A stretch of DNA of 9,679 nt from an uncultured Brevundimonas sp. GTDB lineage: Bacteria; Pseudomonadota; Alphaproteobacteria; Caulobacterales; Caulobacteraceae. The notes beneath the pieces are model-generated. The model worked only from the letters and a program-made list of their open reading frames with translations, made no database searches and was not told the origin of the DNA. The stretch spans positions 1-9,679 of the forward strand of contig CAMLNY010000017.1 in the NCBI GenBank assembly GCA_946481405.1, in the 5' to 3' direction. Of the stretch, positions 1 to 7,910 are shown piece after piece (position 1 is the first letter of the stretch; each line of letters opens with the position of its first letter). Made by a program: the position numbers and the translations under genes.

Positions 1-1555
1 CGTAAAGGGCCCCGAACCAGGCCCGGAGCGGCTCAAAGCCATGCGCCTTGCCGACCGCATAGACCTCGTTCTGGATCGTCTCGCTGTCCGTCGTGTCCGC
101 CGGCAGGACCTTCAGCCGCGTCGCCAGGTCCAGCAGGGCGACCTTTTCGGTCTCGGTCGGCAGGCGATAGGACTTCGTCGGCTTCACGAAGTCCTCGTAG
201 TAGTTCAGCGCCCGGTCCATCAGCTGGTCCAGCAGCGGCTCGTTCTCCGGCGTCGCCTCGGGCAGGTACTTGGCCATATAGGCCCACAGCTGCGCCTTGG
301 ACGACGCATTGGCCACGCCGACGAGGTTCAGCAGGAGGGCGAAAGATACAGGACTGGCGACCTTGGGGGGCTCGCCCGCGTGGATCGACCAGACGGCGTT
401 GTCGATCCGCTTGGCCGGCTCCTGCGTCTGATACTGGTCGATGAACGACAGATAGTCGTCGATCGCGCGTGGAATGACGTTGAAGTGCAAAGACTTGGCC
501 GACTTCGGCGACTGGAACATATACCACGACAGGCTCTCGGGCGTGCCGTAGCGCAGCCATTCCTCCATCGTCAGGCCATTGCCCTTCGATTTGGAAATCT
601 TGCGGCCCTCGATGTCGAGGAAGAGCTCGAAGTTGAAGCCGGTCGGCGGCACGCCCCCCAGAGCGCGACAGATCTTGCCGCTCTCGCGCACGCTCTCGAT
701 CAGGTCCTTGCCAGCCATCTCGTAGTCGACGTCCAGCGCGGTCCAGCGCATGGCCCAGTCCGGCTTCCACTGCAGCTTCACATGGCCGCCCGTGACCGGC
801 AGTTCGGTGCGCCCGCCCGCCGGGTCGTCGAAGACGATCGTCCCCTTCTCGACGTTCCGCTCCAGCGTGGGCACCTGCAGCACCTGACCCGTGATCGGGC
901 TGATCGGCAGGAAGGGCGAATAGGTCGCCCGGCGCTCCTCGCCCAGCGTTGGCAGCATGATCGCCATGATGGCGTCGAACCGCTCCAGCAGGCGCAGCAG
1001 GACCTCGTCGAACCGGCCGGACCTGTACTGCTCGGTCGAGGACATGAACTCGTAGTCGAAGCCGAAGCTGTCGAGGAAGGCCCGCAGACGCGCATTGTTG
1101 TGCGCGCCGAAGCTGTCGTGGGTCCCGAACGGATCGCGCACGCGCGTCAGCGACAGATGCAGGTCCTCGCGAAGCATCTCCGGGTTCGGAATGCCGTCCG
1201 GCACCTTCCGCAGGCCGTCCATGTCGTCCGAGAAGGCGATCAGCCGCGTCGACCAGTGATCCCCGGTCAGGGCGCGGAAGGCGTTGCGCACCATGGTCGT
1301 GCGCGCCACCTCGCCGAAGGTGCCCATGTGCGGCAGGCCAGACGGACCATAGCCGGTCTCCAGCACCACTGGCTTCGCCAGCGCCTCGAACGTCGCGACC
1401 GCCTCATCCGCCTTGCCGGCGTCGATCAGCAATTTCGCCGCATCCCGCTCCGCATCCGACAGCCGCTTCTTCAGGACGTGGTCCAGAAGGGCGCGGGCCT
1501 GTTCGAAGGGCCAGGACCTGGCTTCGCGAGCGAGAGTTTCGAGGTTTTGCAGCAT
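1..1555 (-). CDS. lysS: Lysyl-tRNA synthetase, class I (3' end outside window)
   Basis: Attaches lysine to tRNA-Lys in the cytoplasm, using ATP. Translating the minus strand from the ATG at 1555 gives 518 uninterrupted residues before the window edge. A class I nucleotide-binding signature is present: [10 protein letters not shown] at residues 70-79, with the HIGH-like HMGT at 76-79. The second signature, KISKS, lies at residues 319-323 (bases 587-601) and is followed by KGN. Both belong to the class I, archaeal-type LysRS (LysK) used by many alphaproteobacteria in place of the class II enzyme. Family members are roughly 520-560 residues long, so only a short C-terminal piece of the anticodon-binding region should be missing. 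The gene is last in a run of five minus-strand genes, 49 bases after the DUF4126 gene. No strong Shine-Dalgarno sequence precedes the start; a small hairpin lies there instead. The family assignment is very secure. Confidence 0.96.
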   Translation of the reverse strand, partial: MLQNLETLAREARSWPFEQARALLDHVLKKRLSDAERDAAKLLIDAGKADEAVATFEALAKPVVLETGYGPSGLPHMGTFGEVARTTMVRNAFRALTGDHWSTRLIAFSDDMDGLRKVPDGIPNPEMLREDLHLSLTRVRDPFGTHDSFGAHNNARLRAFLDSFGFDYEFMSSTEQYRSGRFDEVLLRLLERFDAIMAIMLPTLGEERRATYSPFLPISPITGQVLQVPTLERNVEKGTIVFDDPAGGRTELPVTGGHVKLQWKPDWAMRWTALDVDYEMAGKDLIESVRESGKICRALGGVPPTGFNFELFLDIEGRKISKSKGNGLTMEEWLRYGTPESLSWYMFQSPKSAKSLHFNVIPRAIDDYLSFIDQYQTQEPAKRIDNAVWSIHAGEPPKVASPVSFALLLNLVGVANASSKAQLWAYMAKYLPEATPENEPLLDQLMDRALNYYEDFVKPTKSYRLPTETEKVALLDLATRLKVLPADTTDSETIQNEVYAVGKAHGFEPLRAWFGALY

Positions 1556-1562
1556 GGGCGCG

Positions 1563-1581
1563 GGTTTGCCGCCTGCAAACC
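1563..1581 (-). other. Small hairpin just upstream of lysS start
   Basis: A 7-base-pair inverted repeat (GGTTTGC at 1563-1569, GCAAACC at 1575-1581) with a 5-base loop lies 8 bases upstream of the lysS ATG. It fills much of the 49-base gap after the DUF4126 stop. On the minus strand it has no following T run, so it is not an obvious terminator. It could influence lysS translation, but that is inference only. Confidence 0.35.
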
Positions 1582-1604
1582 GTCAGGTCAACGCAAAGCC
1601 TGCG

Positions 1605-2072
1605 TCAGCGCCGACCGACCGCCCACGCCACAACCGCCAGACCCGCTGTGACGATCAGCGCATCCTCGATCAGGCCGCTCTTCGTCTGGCCGATCCCGGC
1701 CATGGCCTTCTTGCGCCCGGCCAGCGTGAGGTACGCCATCGGCACGGCCGTCCCGACCGCGAGCGCCGCGCCCGTCCGCTCATGGCCTTTCGGCGCCAGG
1801 GCCACGCCCGCGATCGCCGCGCTCAGCACGCGCGCCAACAGCCCCAGGAACACCGTCCGGTCAGGCGCCGACTTCATCTTGTCGCCGTAGAGCTCGCCCG
1901 CGCCCAACGCCAGCGCCCCGGCGGTGAACAGCGGCTTGTCCAGCAGCCACAGCTTGCCCGGTGTCTTCCGGTGCGCCAGATGCGCCCCCGCCAGCGCCGC
2001 CATCGGCGTCATGGACCGGCCGCTGGCGACGGCTCCGATCAGAACGGACGGAAGCAGGTCGAGGACTTTCAT
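1605..2072 (-). CDS. DUF4126 family membrane protein
   Basis: A 155-residue hydrophobic protein of unknown function, probably in the inner membrane. Apolar stretches that could cross the membrane lie at about residues 45-59, 74-93, 101-118 and 135-152. The conserved-looking ELYGDKMKSAPDRT (60-73), and SGRSMTPMAAL near the N-terminus (from about 17), match the pattern I recall for DUF4126 proteins (a GxRxMT stretch, then E-hx-DKxxxxPxRT). The ATG at 2072 is the natural start, 34 bases after the stop of the preceding exported-protein gene. The Shine-Dalgarno match is weak. It ends 49 bases before lysS, so the two are probably co-transcribed. No catalytic residues are evident. The family call is from memory of the motif pattern and is fairly confident; the role is unknown. 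Confidence 0.8.
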   Translation of the reverse strand: MKVLDLLPSVLIGAVASGRSMTPMAALAGAHLAHRKTPGKLWLLDKPLFTAGALALGAGELYGDKMKSAPDRTVFLGLLARVLSAAIAGVALAPKGHERTGAALAVGTAVPMAYLTLAGRKKAMAGIGQTKSGLIEDALIVTAGLAVVAWAVGRR

Positions 2073-2106
2073 GTCGCCTGAATGCGTCGCCCGGCGTTCG
2101 GTTCGC

Positions 2107-2541
2107 CTAGTAACCCAGACCGTTCCGGACCTGCTGCTCGCGGCCGTTGGTGAACAGGTCGGCGGCCTTCAGCTTGGCCTCATAGGGGTCCGGGAAGCCC
2201 CAGGTCCGCGCCAGGATCTGGGCGTCGGAATAGGACAGGCCCGTGTCTTCCCATTCGCAGGTGTTGCCTTGCGCGCGGCTCTCGCGAAGGACCACCGGCA
2301 CATTGGCGCCGATGCCGTTCAGGATCTTCTGGCCGATGATGACCTTGCCGCCCTCGACGTCCTGGCCATAAAGCGCGCCGACCAGCTTGGCGTCGCAGTA
2401 GTTGTAGCGGGACGAGAAGAAGGCGTCGTACTCGCGCTGCTGCGGCATGGCCTGGACCGGCTGGCCGAACATCACCAGAGCGATGGCGCTGGACATCAGA
2501 AGGGCGGCGGACAGGCGGCGAACGCGCATCGTGGTCGTCAT
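2107..2541 (-). CDS. Exported protein of unknown function
   Basis: A 144-residue protein I do not recognise. The N-terminus is a typical Sec signal: basic residues (RVRR), a hydrophobic core (AALLMSSAIALVMFG), then PVQA with likely cleavage just after it at about residue 31. The mature part of about 113 residues has exactly two cysteines (Cys49 and Cys95), which could form a periplasmic disulfide. It has aromatic patches (FFSSRYNYC) and a repeated-looking amphipathic C-terminus. Two in-frame ATGs lie close together at 2547 and 2541. I prefer 2541 because a GGGGA Shine-Dalgarno sequence (2548-2552) is then 6 bases away; from 2547 it would have no spacing. It sits 37 bases after the amidoligase stop and 34 bases before the DUF4126 gene. 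Length, signal peptide and codon pattern support a real gene; no function can be given. Confidence 0.75.
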   Translation of the reverse strand: MTTTMRVRRLSAALLMSSAIALVMFGQPVQAMPQQREYDAFFSSRYNYCDAKLVGALYGQDVEGGKVIIGQKILNGIGANVPVVLRESRAQGNTCEWEDTGLSYSDAQILARTWGFPDPYEAKLKAADLFTNGREQQVRNGLGY

Positions 2542-2553
2542 GGTCATTCCCCG

Positions 2554-2579
2554 AAAAACCCCAACCGCGCGAGTGCGGT
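2554..2579 (-). terminator. Possible weak terminator after amidoligase gene
   Basis: On the minus strand, directly at the amidoligase stop codon, a short inverted repeat (ACCGC and GCGGT, 2564-2568 with 2575-2579, 6-base loop) is followed four bases later by five T residues (2554-2558). The stem is only 5 base pairs, so termination would be partial at best. Chance occurrence in GC-rich DNA is a real alternative. Confidence 0.25.
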
Positions 2580-3700
2580 CAAGCGTGACTATACGCGCTT
2601 CCGATCACCGTGTCGCGACGGACCCGCTCCAGCCAGCGCCCCCGCGACGTCTCGTCCATCGGCGACCGGATCAGCAGCTCCACCAGACTTCCGGGCGCCG
2701 TCTCGCCGGCCTCCCGATCCCGCGCCCAGCCCAGAACGCCCTCGAACAGGGCGGCCGCCTCGATCACCGGCCCGGCCCCCAGCCCCGCCGGCATCACCCG
2801 GACCTCGACCGTGTGCTTGTCCGCCCTCCCGGTCAGCAGGTTCATCAGGTTGAGGTCGCAGTATTTGGTCAGCCCCGCCCCGGCCAGCGCCGCCTTGGCC
2901 GCCTCCCAATGCATGGCCCGGAACGCCGCCCCCGACGTCAGCTCCGCCAGAGCAACCGGCCAGTCGCCCAGCCGCACGCATTGCGGATTGACCCCGACCA
3001 GCCGCTTCAGCGCCTCTCCATGCCGCGTCCAGACTTCGACCACCCCCGCGATGGCCCGCGCGGAACACAGGGCCTCGCCGTCGAAATGCACATGGGTCGC
3101 CCCCTCAGCAGGCACGCTGAACCCCAAACCGCACGCATCGGCCAGCAGGGCCTCCAGCACCGCCTCATGATCCGTCTCGATCGGCGCCGTCACGATCTCG
3201 CACGGCCGCTCCCGTTCTCCGGGCAGGGGCGCGTCGATGGCCACCGACCGGCCGTTGGCGTCGACCACCCGCACCATCCCGGCCTCATGCCGCTGCGCCT
3301 CCGTCCCGAACAGGGCCGCCAGAGGCTCCAGCGTCCGGTCGTCCTCGACCGAAGGATTGCAGTGCCGCTCCACCAACCTCAGCAATCGCCCGTCGTCAGC
3401 CACGATTCGCCGCCAGCCCGCCAGCGGCGCCCGCTCCCGGTCCAGATCCTTCTGCAGGGTCAGGTCGTCGACGAAGGACGCGACCCAGCCACCCGCCGCA
3501 TCCCGTACCCGGAACCCGGGCGTCAGGTTCTCAAACACGGCCCGTCCCTCGACGGCGCTCGGCTCAGACTGCGGGTGAAAGAAGCGCTCGACGGTCCCGC
3601 CGACCCTCGCGGCCACGGCCTCGGCCAGATCGCGCCGCGACCACCCCTCGGGGGCCATCAGCTCGATCTCGAACCCGGTCTTCCAGTCCAGCGTGGCCAT
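2579..3700 (-). CDS. Putative amidoligase (Amidoligase_2 / COOH-NH2 ligase type)
   Basis: A 373-residue cytoplasmic protein resembling the glutamine-synthetase-fold amidoligases (Pfam Amidoligase_2), predicted to use ATP to join a carboxylate to an amine. The N-terminus carries the diagnostic GFEIEL (residues 9-14), whose two glutamates are expected metal ligands. Further matches are PCEIVTAP (166-173), the histidine pair HVHFDG (203-208), KYCDLNL (279-285), and HTVEVRVMPAG (296-306), which resembles the family's late E-x-R strand. The ATG at 3700 was chosen because the family motif begins eight residues later; the frame stays open upstream but would run into the preceding gene. The gene begins 31 bases after the lipoprotein gene's stop. 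Amidoligases of this type often sit with a substrate peptide or a gamma-glutamyl cyclotransferase; neither is visible here. The family call is fairly confident; the substrate is unknown. Confidence 0.75.
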   Translation of the reverse strand: MATLDWKTGFEIELMAPEGWSRRDLAEAVAARVGGTVERFFHPQSEPSAVEGRAVFENLTPGFRVRDAAGGWVASFVDDLTLQKDLDRERAPLAGWRRIVADDGRLLRLVERHCNPSVEDDRTLEPLAALFGTEAQRHEAGMVRVVDANGRSVAIDAPLPGERERPCEIVTAPIETDHEAVLEALLADACGLGFSVPAEGATHVHFDGEALCSARAIAGVVEVWTRHGEALKRLVGVNPQCVRLGDWPVALAELTSGAAFRAMHWEAAKAALAGAGLTKYCDLNLMNLLTGRADKHTVEVRVMPAGLGAGPVIEAAALFEGVLGWARDREAGETAPGSLVELLIRSPMDETSRGRWLERVRRDTVIGSAYSHA

Positions 3701-3731
3701 GCGCGCCAGCCTAGCAGCCGACGTCCGCCTG

Positions 3732-4136
3732 TCAGCCCTCGGCTTCGGGCTGAGCCACGCCGGGGAGCGCCACGCAGCGCTGCCGCGTCCCGCCGCCGGG
3801 CGCCGCCTCGACGCGGGGCGCGATGGTCGCCACCGTCGTCCCGTCCCCGCCATAAGTGGCCAGGAACTGACAGCCCGTCTGCAGGTCGGTCAGGACGAAG
3901 ACGCCCGGCTGGTCCGTCGCCGTTTTCGAGAAGGTCGCCCCGACCGCAGCCAGCAGGGCCCCGCCCGGATTGTCGATGGCCTGCTGCACCTGCGCCGTGC
4001 GGGTGTTGACGGTCTCCAGCGTCTGTTCGGCCTGGGCGGCCGTGTCCTGGAGGTCCTGCAGGGTCGAGACGCCCTCCTCGCAAGCAGCGAGGGTCAGGGC
4101 GGCGGCGGAGGCGGCGAACACGGCGATCAGCTTCAT
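3732..4136 (-). CDS. Small predicted lipoprotein
   Basis: A 134-residue protein with an N-terminal lipoprotein signal: Lys2, a hydrophobic stretch (residues 3-16) and the lipobox LAAC at 16-19. Cys19 is the expected lipidated residue. Glu follows at +2, which does not suggest inner-membrane retention, so outer-membrane anchoring is likely. Residues about 22-55 are polar, rich in Gln, Thr and Ala with heptad-like spacing, and may form a short helix or coiled coil. The C-terminal half contains [11 protein letters not shown] and a later RQRCV, so Cys89 and Cys121 could pair. I do not recognise the family with confidence. The ATG at 4136 is preceded by a good Shine-Dalgarno match (AGGGAG, 5-6 bases away). 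It is the first gene of the five-gene minus-strand run and faces queA across 97 bases. Confidence 0.8.
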   Translation of the reverse strand: MKLIAVFAASAAALTLAACEEGVSTLQDLQDTAAQAEQTLETVNTRTAQVQQAIDNPGGALLAAVGATFSKTATDQPGVFVLTDLQTGCQFLATYGGDGTTVATIAPRVEAAPGGGTRQRCVALPGVAQPEAEG

Positions 4137-4233
4137 GCCGTCTCCCTGCCCTACGCGGGTGCGCCTGTCGCCCGGACACAAGGTCGCCCCACGCCTTGAC
4201 CCAGCCCCGGTCACATGGCCTTTGCGCCGCCTG
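4137..4233. promoter_or_regulatory. Divergent intergenic region (lipoprotein / queA)
   Basis: These 97 bases separate two divergent starts and should hold both promoters. On the plus strand, TTGACC at 4196-4201 fits an alphaproteobacterial -35 element for queA. I see no convincing -10 at the right distance, so exact promoters are not assigned. The AGGGAG ribosome-binding site of the lipoprotein gene lies at the left edge. Confidence 0.4.
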
Positions 4234-5328
4234 ATGAAGACCGCCGATTTCGACTTCGACCTGCCCGAGGACCGCATCGCCCTGCGGCCCGCCGATCCGC
4301 GCGACAGCGCCCGGCTGCTGGTGGTGAAGGACGGCGATCTGGGCGACCACGTCATCCGCGACCTGCCCGACTTCCTGCGCCCCGGCGACGCCCTGGTCTT
4401 CAACGACACCCGCGTCATCCCCGCCCGCCTGTCCGGCGTCCGCGAGCGGATCGGACAGGAGGGTGAGACCCTGACCGTCCCGGTCGAGGCCACCCTGCAC
4501 CACCGCGACGCCCCCGACGTCTGGTCCGCCTTCATGAAACCGGGCAAGCGCATCAAGGACGGCGACCGCATCCGCTTCGGCGCCCACGGCGGCGGCGCCT
4601 GCGAGCTCGGCCGCCTCGACGCGACGGTCGCGGCCAAGCACGACGACGGCCTCATCACCCTGAAGTTCGATCTCGCCGGTCCGGCCCTCGACGACGCCAT
4701 CCGCGACGTCGGGGTCATGCCCCTGCCGCCCTACATCGCCGCCAAACGGCCCGAGGACGACCGCGACCGTTCGGACTACCAGACCGTCTTCGCCGAGCAT
4801 GACGGCTCCGTCGCCGCGCCCACGGCGGGCCTGCACTTCACCCCCCGCCTGCTCGACGCCATTCGGGCGAAACGCGTCTCGACCCACGCCGTGACCCTGC
4901 ATGTCGGCGCCGGCACCTTCCTGCCGGTCAAGGCTGACGACACCGCAGAGCACAAGATGCACTCCGAATGGGGCGAGGTGTCCTCAGAGACCGCCGCCGC
5001 CCTCAACGCCGTCCACGCGAACGGCGGCCGTATCGTCTGCGTCGGCACCACATCGCTGCGCCTGCTCGAGTCCGCCACGACGCCGGAGGGCGAGATCCGC
5101 CCCTTCCACGGCGACACAGCCATCTTCATCATCCCCGGCTACCGCTTCCGCGCCGTCGACGTCCTGATGACCAACTTCCACCTGCCGAAGTCGACCCTGT
5201 TCATGCTGGTCAGCGCCTTCGCCGGGCTGGAGACCATGAAGGCTGCCTACGCGCACGCCGTCTCCAACGGCTATCGCTTCTACTCCTACGGCGACGGCTC
5301 CCTGCTGCATCGCGCGCCCTTGACCTGA
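4234..5328 (+). CDS. queA: S-adenosylmethionine:tRNA ribosyltransferase-isomerase
   Basis: QueA transfers and isomerises the ribosyl part of S-adenosylmethionine onto 7-aminomethyl-7-deazaguanine at position 34 of GUN-anticodon tRNAs. This gives epoxyqueuosine, the penultimate step of queuosine synthesis. The 364-residue product has the family's usual length and typical segments: [19 protein letters not shown] near the N-terminus, [11 protein letters not shown] (residues 56-66), [10 protein letters not shown] (to about 203), [17 protein letters not shown], and [20 protein letters not shown] (312-331). The ATG at 4234 is chosen because the conserved FDFDLPE begins at residue 6; no strong Shine-Dalgarno sequence is visible. 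It is divergent from the lipoprotein gene and lies 53 bases upstream of the M61 peptidase gene. The usual partner tgt is not in the window. The sequence is intact, with no odd features. Confidence 0.98.
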   Translation: MKTADFDFDLPEDRIALRPADPRDSARLLVVKDGDLGDHVIRDLPDFLRPGDALVFNDTRVIPARLSGVRERIGQEGETLTVPVEATLHHRDAPDVWSAFMKPGKRIKDGDRIRFGAHGGGACELGRLDATVAAKHDDGLITLKFDLAGPALDDAIRDVGVMPLPPYIAAKRPEDDRDRSDYQTVFAEHDGSVAAPTAGLHFTPRLLDAIRAKRVSTHAVTLHVGAGTFLPVKADDTAEHKMHSEWGEVSSETAAALNAVHANGGRIVCVGTTSLRLLESATTPEGEIRPFHGDTAIFIIPGYRFRAVDVLMTNFHLPKSTLFMLVSAFAGLETMKAAYAHAVSNGYRFYSYGDGSLLHRAPLT

Positions 5329-5381
5329 GAACGCCCCCGGCGTCCTCTGCGGCCCCTCGCCGTCAGTCCCGGATCGCCTTC

Positions 5382-7352
5382 ATGTCGCGTCTCGCCGCCT
5401 CCGCCTGCCTCGCCGCCCTTCTGATCGCGAGCGCCTCGCCCTCGGCGGCCCAGACAGCGACCCCTCGCGGCCCGACAACCCCCGACATCGGCGGCTTCCC
5501 CGACAGCCCCCTGATCCCGGCCCCGACGCAGGAAACCTATCCCGGCGTCATCAAATACGAGGTCGACGCCACCGATCTGGATCACCGCGTCATCTCGGTG
5601 CGCCAGACCATCCCCGTCGCCAGCCGCAGCCTGACCCTCCTCTATCCGAAATACCTGCCCGGCAACCATGCCGACTCCGGTCCGATCCAGCTGTTCGCCG
5701 GCCTGACGATCACCGCCGCCGGCCAGCGGGTCGAATGGCGCCGCGACGCCGTCGACCCTTACGCCTTCCACATCGATGTGCCCGAGGGCGCGACCGAGAT
5801 CGTCGCCGAGTTCCAGTGGCTGACCCAGTCCGACAACGCCAACTGGCGCGTCGTCATGACCCCGACCATCGTCAACATGGAGTGGGAAAAGGCCCTCCTC
5901 TATCCCGCCGGCTATCGCTCGACCGGCATCACCTTCGCGCCCTCGATCAAGCTGCCGGAGGGCTGGAACTACGGCGTGGCGCTGGAGACCACGTCTTTCG
6001 AGAATGGCGTCGCCACCTTCGCCCCTGTTGACCTCTACACCCTGGTCGACAGCCCGATGTTCGCGGGCCAGCACTACCGCCGCATCGACATCGACGCGAA
6101 CGGCGAGGACGTCCATCTGAACGTCGTCGCCGACACGGCCGAGAACCTCGCCCCCACCGACGAACAGATCGGCTTCTATACCGCCATGGTGACCCAGGCC
6201 GACCGCCTCTACGGCTCGCGCCACTAGGACAAATACGAGTTCCTGCTGGCCCTGACCGACCAGCTGGGCGGCATCGGTCTGGAGCACCATCGCTCGTCCG
6301 AAAACACCGCCAGCCCGAACTTCTTCACCAGCTGGAACGCCTCGGCCGGCAACCGCGCCCTGCTCCCGCACGAGTACACCCACTCCTGGAACGGCAAGTT
6401 CATGCGCCCGGCGGACGAGCTGACGGCCAACTACAATGTCCCGACCGAGAACAGCCTGCTGTGGGTCTACGAGGGCCAGACGGAGTACTGGGGCGACGTC
6501 CTCTCGGCACGCGCGGGCCTGCATACGAAGGCCCAGGCCCTGATCCTGCTCGCCGACCGCGCCGCCTTCTACGAGAACCAGCCGGGTCGCCAGTGGCGGA
6601 ACCTGCAGGACGTCAACAACCACAACCTGCTGGGCTACCGCGTCCCCGGTCAGTGGACGTCCTGGATGCGCGGCACCGGCGACTACTATGACGAGGCCGC
6701 CCTGATGTGGCTGGACGCCGACACCCTGATCCGCGAGCTGAGCCGCGACCGGAAGTCGCTGGACGACTTCGCCCGCACCTTCTTCTCGCCCGAGGGCTCG
6801 GACGGAAACTGGACGCCGCGCGGCTATACGTTCGAGGATGTCGTCACGGCCCTGAACGCGGTCCAGCCCCATGACTGGGCGACCTTCCTGCGGACCCGGC
6901 TGGACGCCGCCGGCCCCGACGCCCGCGCCCCGCTCGACGGCCTGGCCCGCGGCGGCTACCGCCTGGTCTATGTCGAGGAGCCGAACGCCGACGAGAAGGC
7001 CGTGAACGGCACCTGGGGTTCGGACTTCCGCTATTCGCTGGGCTTCAGCCTCAGCGGCCCCACCCTGCGCATCGGCGCCATCCAGTGGGGCGGTCCCGCC
7101 TATGAGGCGGGCATCGGCGCCGGCTGGGACCTGATCGCCGTAGGCGACCGCGTGGCCACCGCCGAGGTGCTCCGCGCCGCCGTCACCGCCGCCAAATCGG
7201 GCGACGCCCCCATCCGCCTGATCCTGCGGCAGGGCCAGCGTATTCGCACGGTGGAAATCCCCTACAGCGGCGGCCTCCGCTACCCGCGCCTCGAACGCAT
7301 CGAGGGCACGCGCGACCGGATCGGCGACATCATGACCCCGCGAGGGCGGTAG
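5382..7352 (+). pseudogene. M61-family metallopeptidase with PDZ domain, interrupted by TAG
   Basis: An exported M61 (glycyl aminopeptidase-like) zinc peptidase of 656 codons, broken by an in-frame TAG at codon 282. The signal peptide covers residues 1-23 (core SACLAALLIASAS, cleavage after SAA). An N-terminal beta domain follows. Just past the TAG come FLLALTDQLGG and GLEHHRSSEN, then the zinc motif HEYTH (330-334, bases 6369-6383) followed by SWNGK. The probable third ligand is Glu364 in WVYEGQTEYWG. A PDZ-like domain occupies about residues 550-635. Both halves share one frame and good family similarity, with no other lesion. The upstream 281-residue product lacks the active site. The first ATG after the stop (6402) lies beyond HEYTH, so reinitiation would not give an enzyme either. 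A recent nonsense mutation, a sequencing error and readthrough all remain possible. Confidence 0.9.
6225..6227 (+). other. In-frame amber (TAG) codon inside the M61 gene
   Basis: The reading runs GSRH-TAG-DKYEFLL. M61 relatives, as I recall them, have Tyr here in an ARHYDxYxFLL context. A TAC codon changed to TAG by a single C-to-G substitution would explain it. The frame is the same on both sides, so no indel is involved. Confidence 0.9.
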
Positions 7353-7411
7353 GCGGCCGGGGCGGATCCCAGCCTCGGAACCGGCGGCGCCGGCGGTCGT
7401 TGGCTTTGGAC

Positions 7412-7417
7412 AGGAGA
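7412..7417 (+). promoter_or_regulatory. Ribosome-binding site of the 60-residue gene
   Basis: AGGAGA lies 6 bases before the ATG at 7424. It is one of the best Shine-Dalgarno matches in the window. It fixes the start at 7424 rather than at the in-frame TTG at 7400. Confidence 0.75.
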
Positions 7418-7423
7418 ATCTCC

Positions 7424-7606
7424 ATGACCCAGTCAGACACCACACCCCAACCGTCCAAGAATGCCCATCAGGACCCTGCCGCCGGCGTCCGCCGCCCGGA
7501 TCAGGGCGGCACGAACCAACCCGGCCAGACGCAGGAAGGACCCGCTTCCGGCGGAGAAGGCGCCGCCGGCGCGGGCGGCCCCAAGGGCTTCGGAACCGGC
7601 CAATGA
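7424..7606 (+). CDS. Small disordered protein of unknown function
   Basis: A 60-residue protein rich in Gly, Pro, Gln, Ala and Asp, with no hydrophobic core, cysteine, signal peptide or membrane segment. It is almost certainly unstructured in isolation and probably cytoplasmic. I do not recognise a family. Support for a real gene comes from the AGGAGA ribosome-binding site 6 bases upstream, and from the ATGA overlap (7603-7606) with the next small gene, which suggests translational coupling. It lies 71 bases downstream of the M61 gene; no clear terminator separates them, so read-through from upstream is possible. The low-complexity composition lowers confidence slightly. Confidence 0.65.
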   Translation: MTQSDTTPQPSKNAHQDPAAGVRRPDQGGTNQPGQTQEGPASGGEGAAGAGGPKGFGTGQ

Positions 7607-7848
7607 GCATGCGGCTTTACGCGGTCGTCCTCGAGGCAAACGGCATTCAGCGCGAGGTGCGCGTGCCCTCGCCCACCGACGTTCAGGCGGCCGACGCGGC
7701 CGCCCCGCTCATGCAGGACGGCGAGGCGATCGTCTCGATTTCCGAGGTCGAGGGCGAAGGCTGGACCTCCGCAGGCGCCGCGCCGCCCAAGTCCCAAGCC
7801 GAGGAGTTCGCGCCTGTCACGCCGGGCGCCGCCTCACTGGATCACTGA
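7603..7848 (+). CDS. Small protein of unknown function
   Basis: An 81-residue acidic protein without a signal peptide or membrane segment. The first 50 or so residues alternate strands and a helix: RLYAVVLEANGIQREVRVP, then an Ala-rich stretch (VQAADAAAPLMQDG), then EAIVSISEVEGEGW. This suggests a small beta-alpha-beta fold. The last 25 residues are low-complexity. No family is recognised. The ATG at 7603 overlaps the stop of the 60-residue gene as ATGA, so the two probably form one translationally coupled unit. A second in-frame ATG at 7609 is a possible alternative start. The gene ends just before the hairpin terminator that it shares with the converging rplL. Confidence 0.7.
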   Translation: MSMRLYAVVLEANGIQREVRVPSPTDVQAADAAAPLMQDGEAIVSISEVEGEGWTSAGAAPPKSQAEEFAPVTPGAASLDH

Positions 7849-7851
7849 CAA

Positions 7852-7884
7852 CAAAAAGGGCCGGTGGTTTCCCACCGGCCCTTT
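7852..7884 (-). terminator. Strong intrinsic terminator of rplJ-rplL, probably bidirectional
   Basis: A perfect 13-base-pair inverted repeat (arms 7855-7867 and 7872-7884, core GGGCCGGTGG) closes a 4-base loop. Read on the minus strand, downstream of the rplL stop, it is followed by a T run (TTTTTG, ending at 7852), the classic intrinsic terminator layout. Read on the plus strand it follows the 81-residue gene by 6 bases and ends in CCCTTT, a weaker T run, so it may serve both converging units. Confidence 0.9.
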
Positions 7885-7910
7885 CCGAGAATAACCCGTG
7901 AGGGTTCTTC

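Noticed and set aside
41..1651. 536-codon open frame antisense to lysS
   Set aside because: Arg/Gln/Leu-rich nonsense translation; the opposite strand encodes a complete class I LysRS with both signature motifs.
2447..4009. 520-codon plus-strand open frame over the amidoligase gene
   Set aside because: Pro/Arg/Gln-rich shadow without domain features; the minus strand carries the amidoligase motifs and a good gene arrangement.
3658..4962. 434-codon minus-strand frame opposite queA
   Set aside because: Shadow of queA and of the lipoprotein gene; composition is atypical and there is no start context.
6225..6227. TAG as a pyrrolysine or other recoded codon
   Set aside because: The family expects Tyr here, no stimulatory element is evident, and no pyrrolysine genes are in view; a point mutation or error is simpler.
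7382..7397. CCGGC/GCCGG inverted repeat after the M61 gene as a terminator
   Set aside because: The stem is only 5 bp with a 3-base loop and no T run; such repeats are common by chance at this GC content.
5286..7610. 774-codon open frame antisense to the M61 peptidase gene
   Set aside because: In high-GC DNA the antisense frame of a real gene often lacks stops. The translation is low-complexity (Gly, Ala, Val, Arg) with no recognisable domain, while the plus strand encodes clear M61 motifs.
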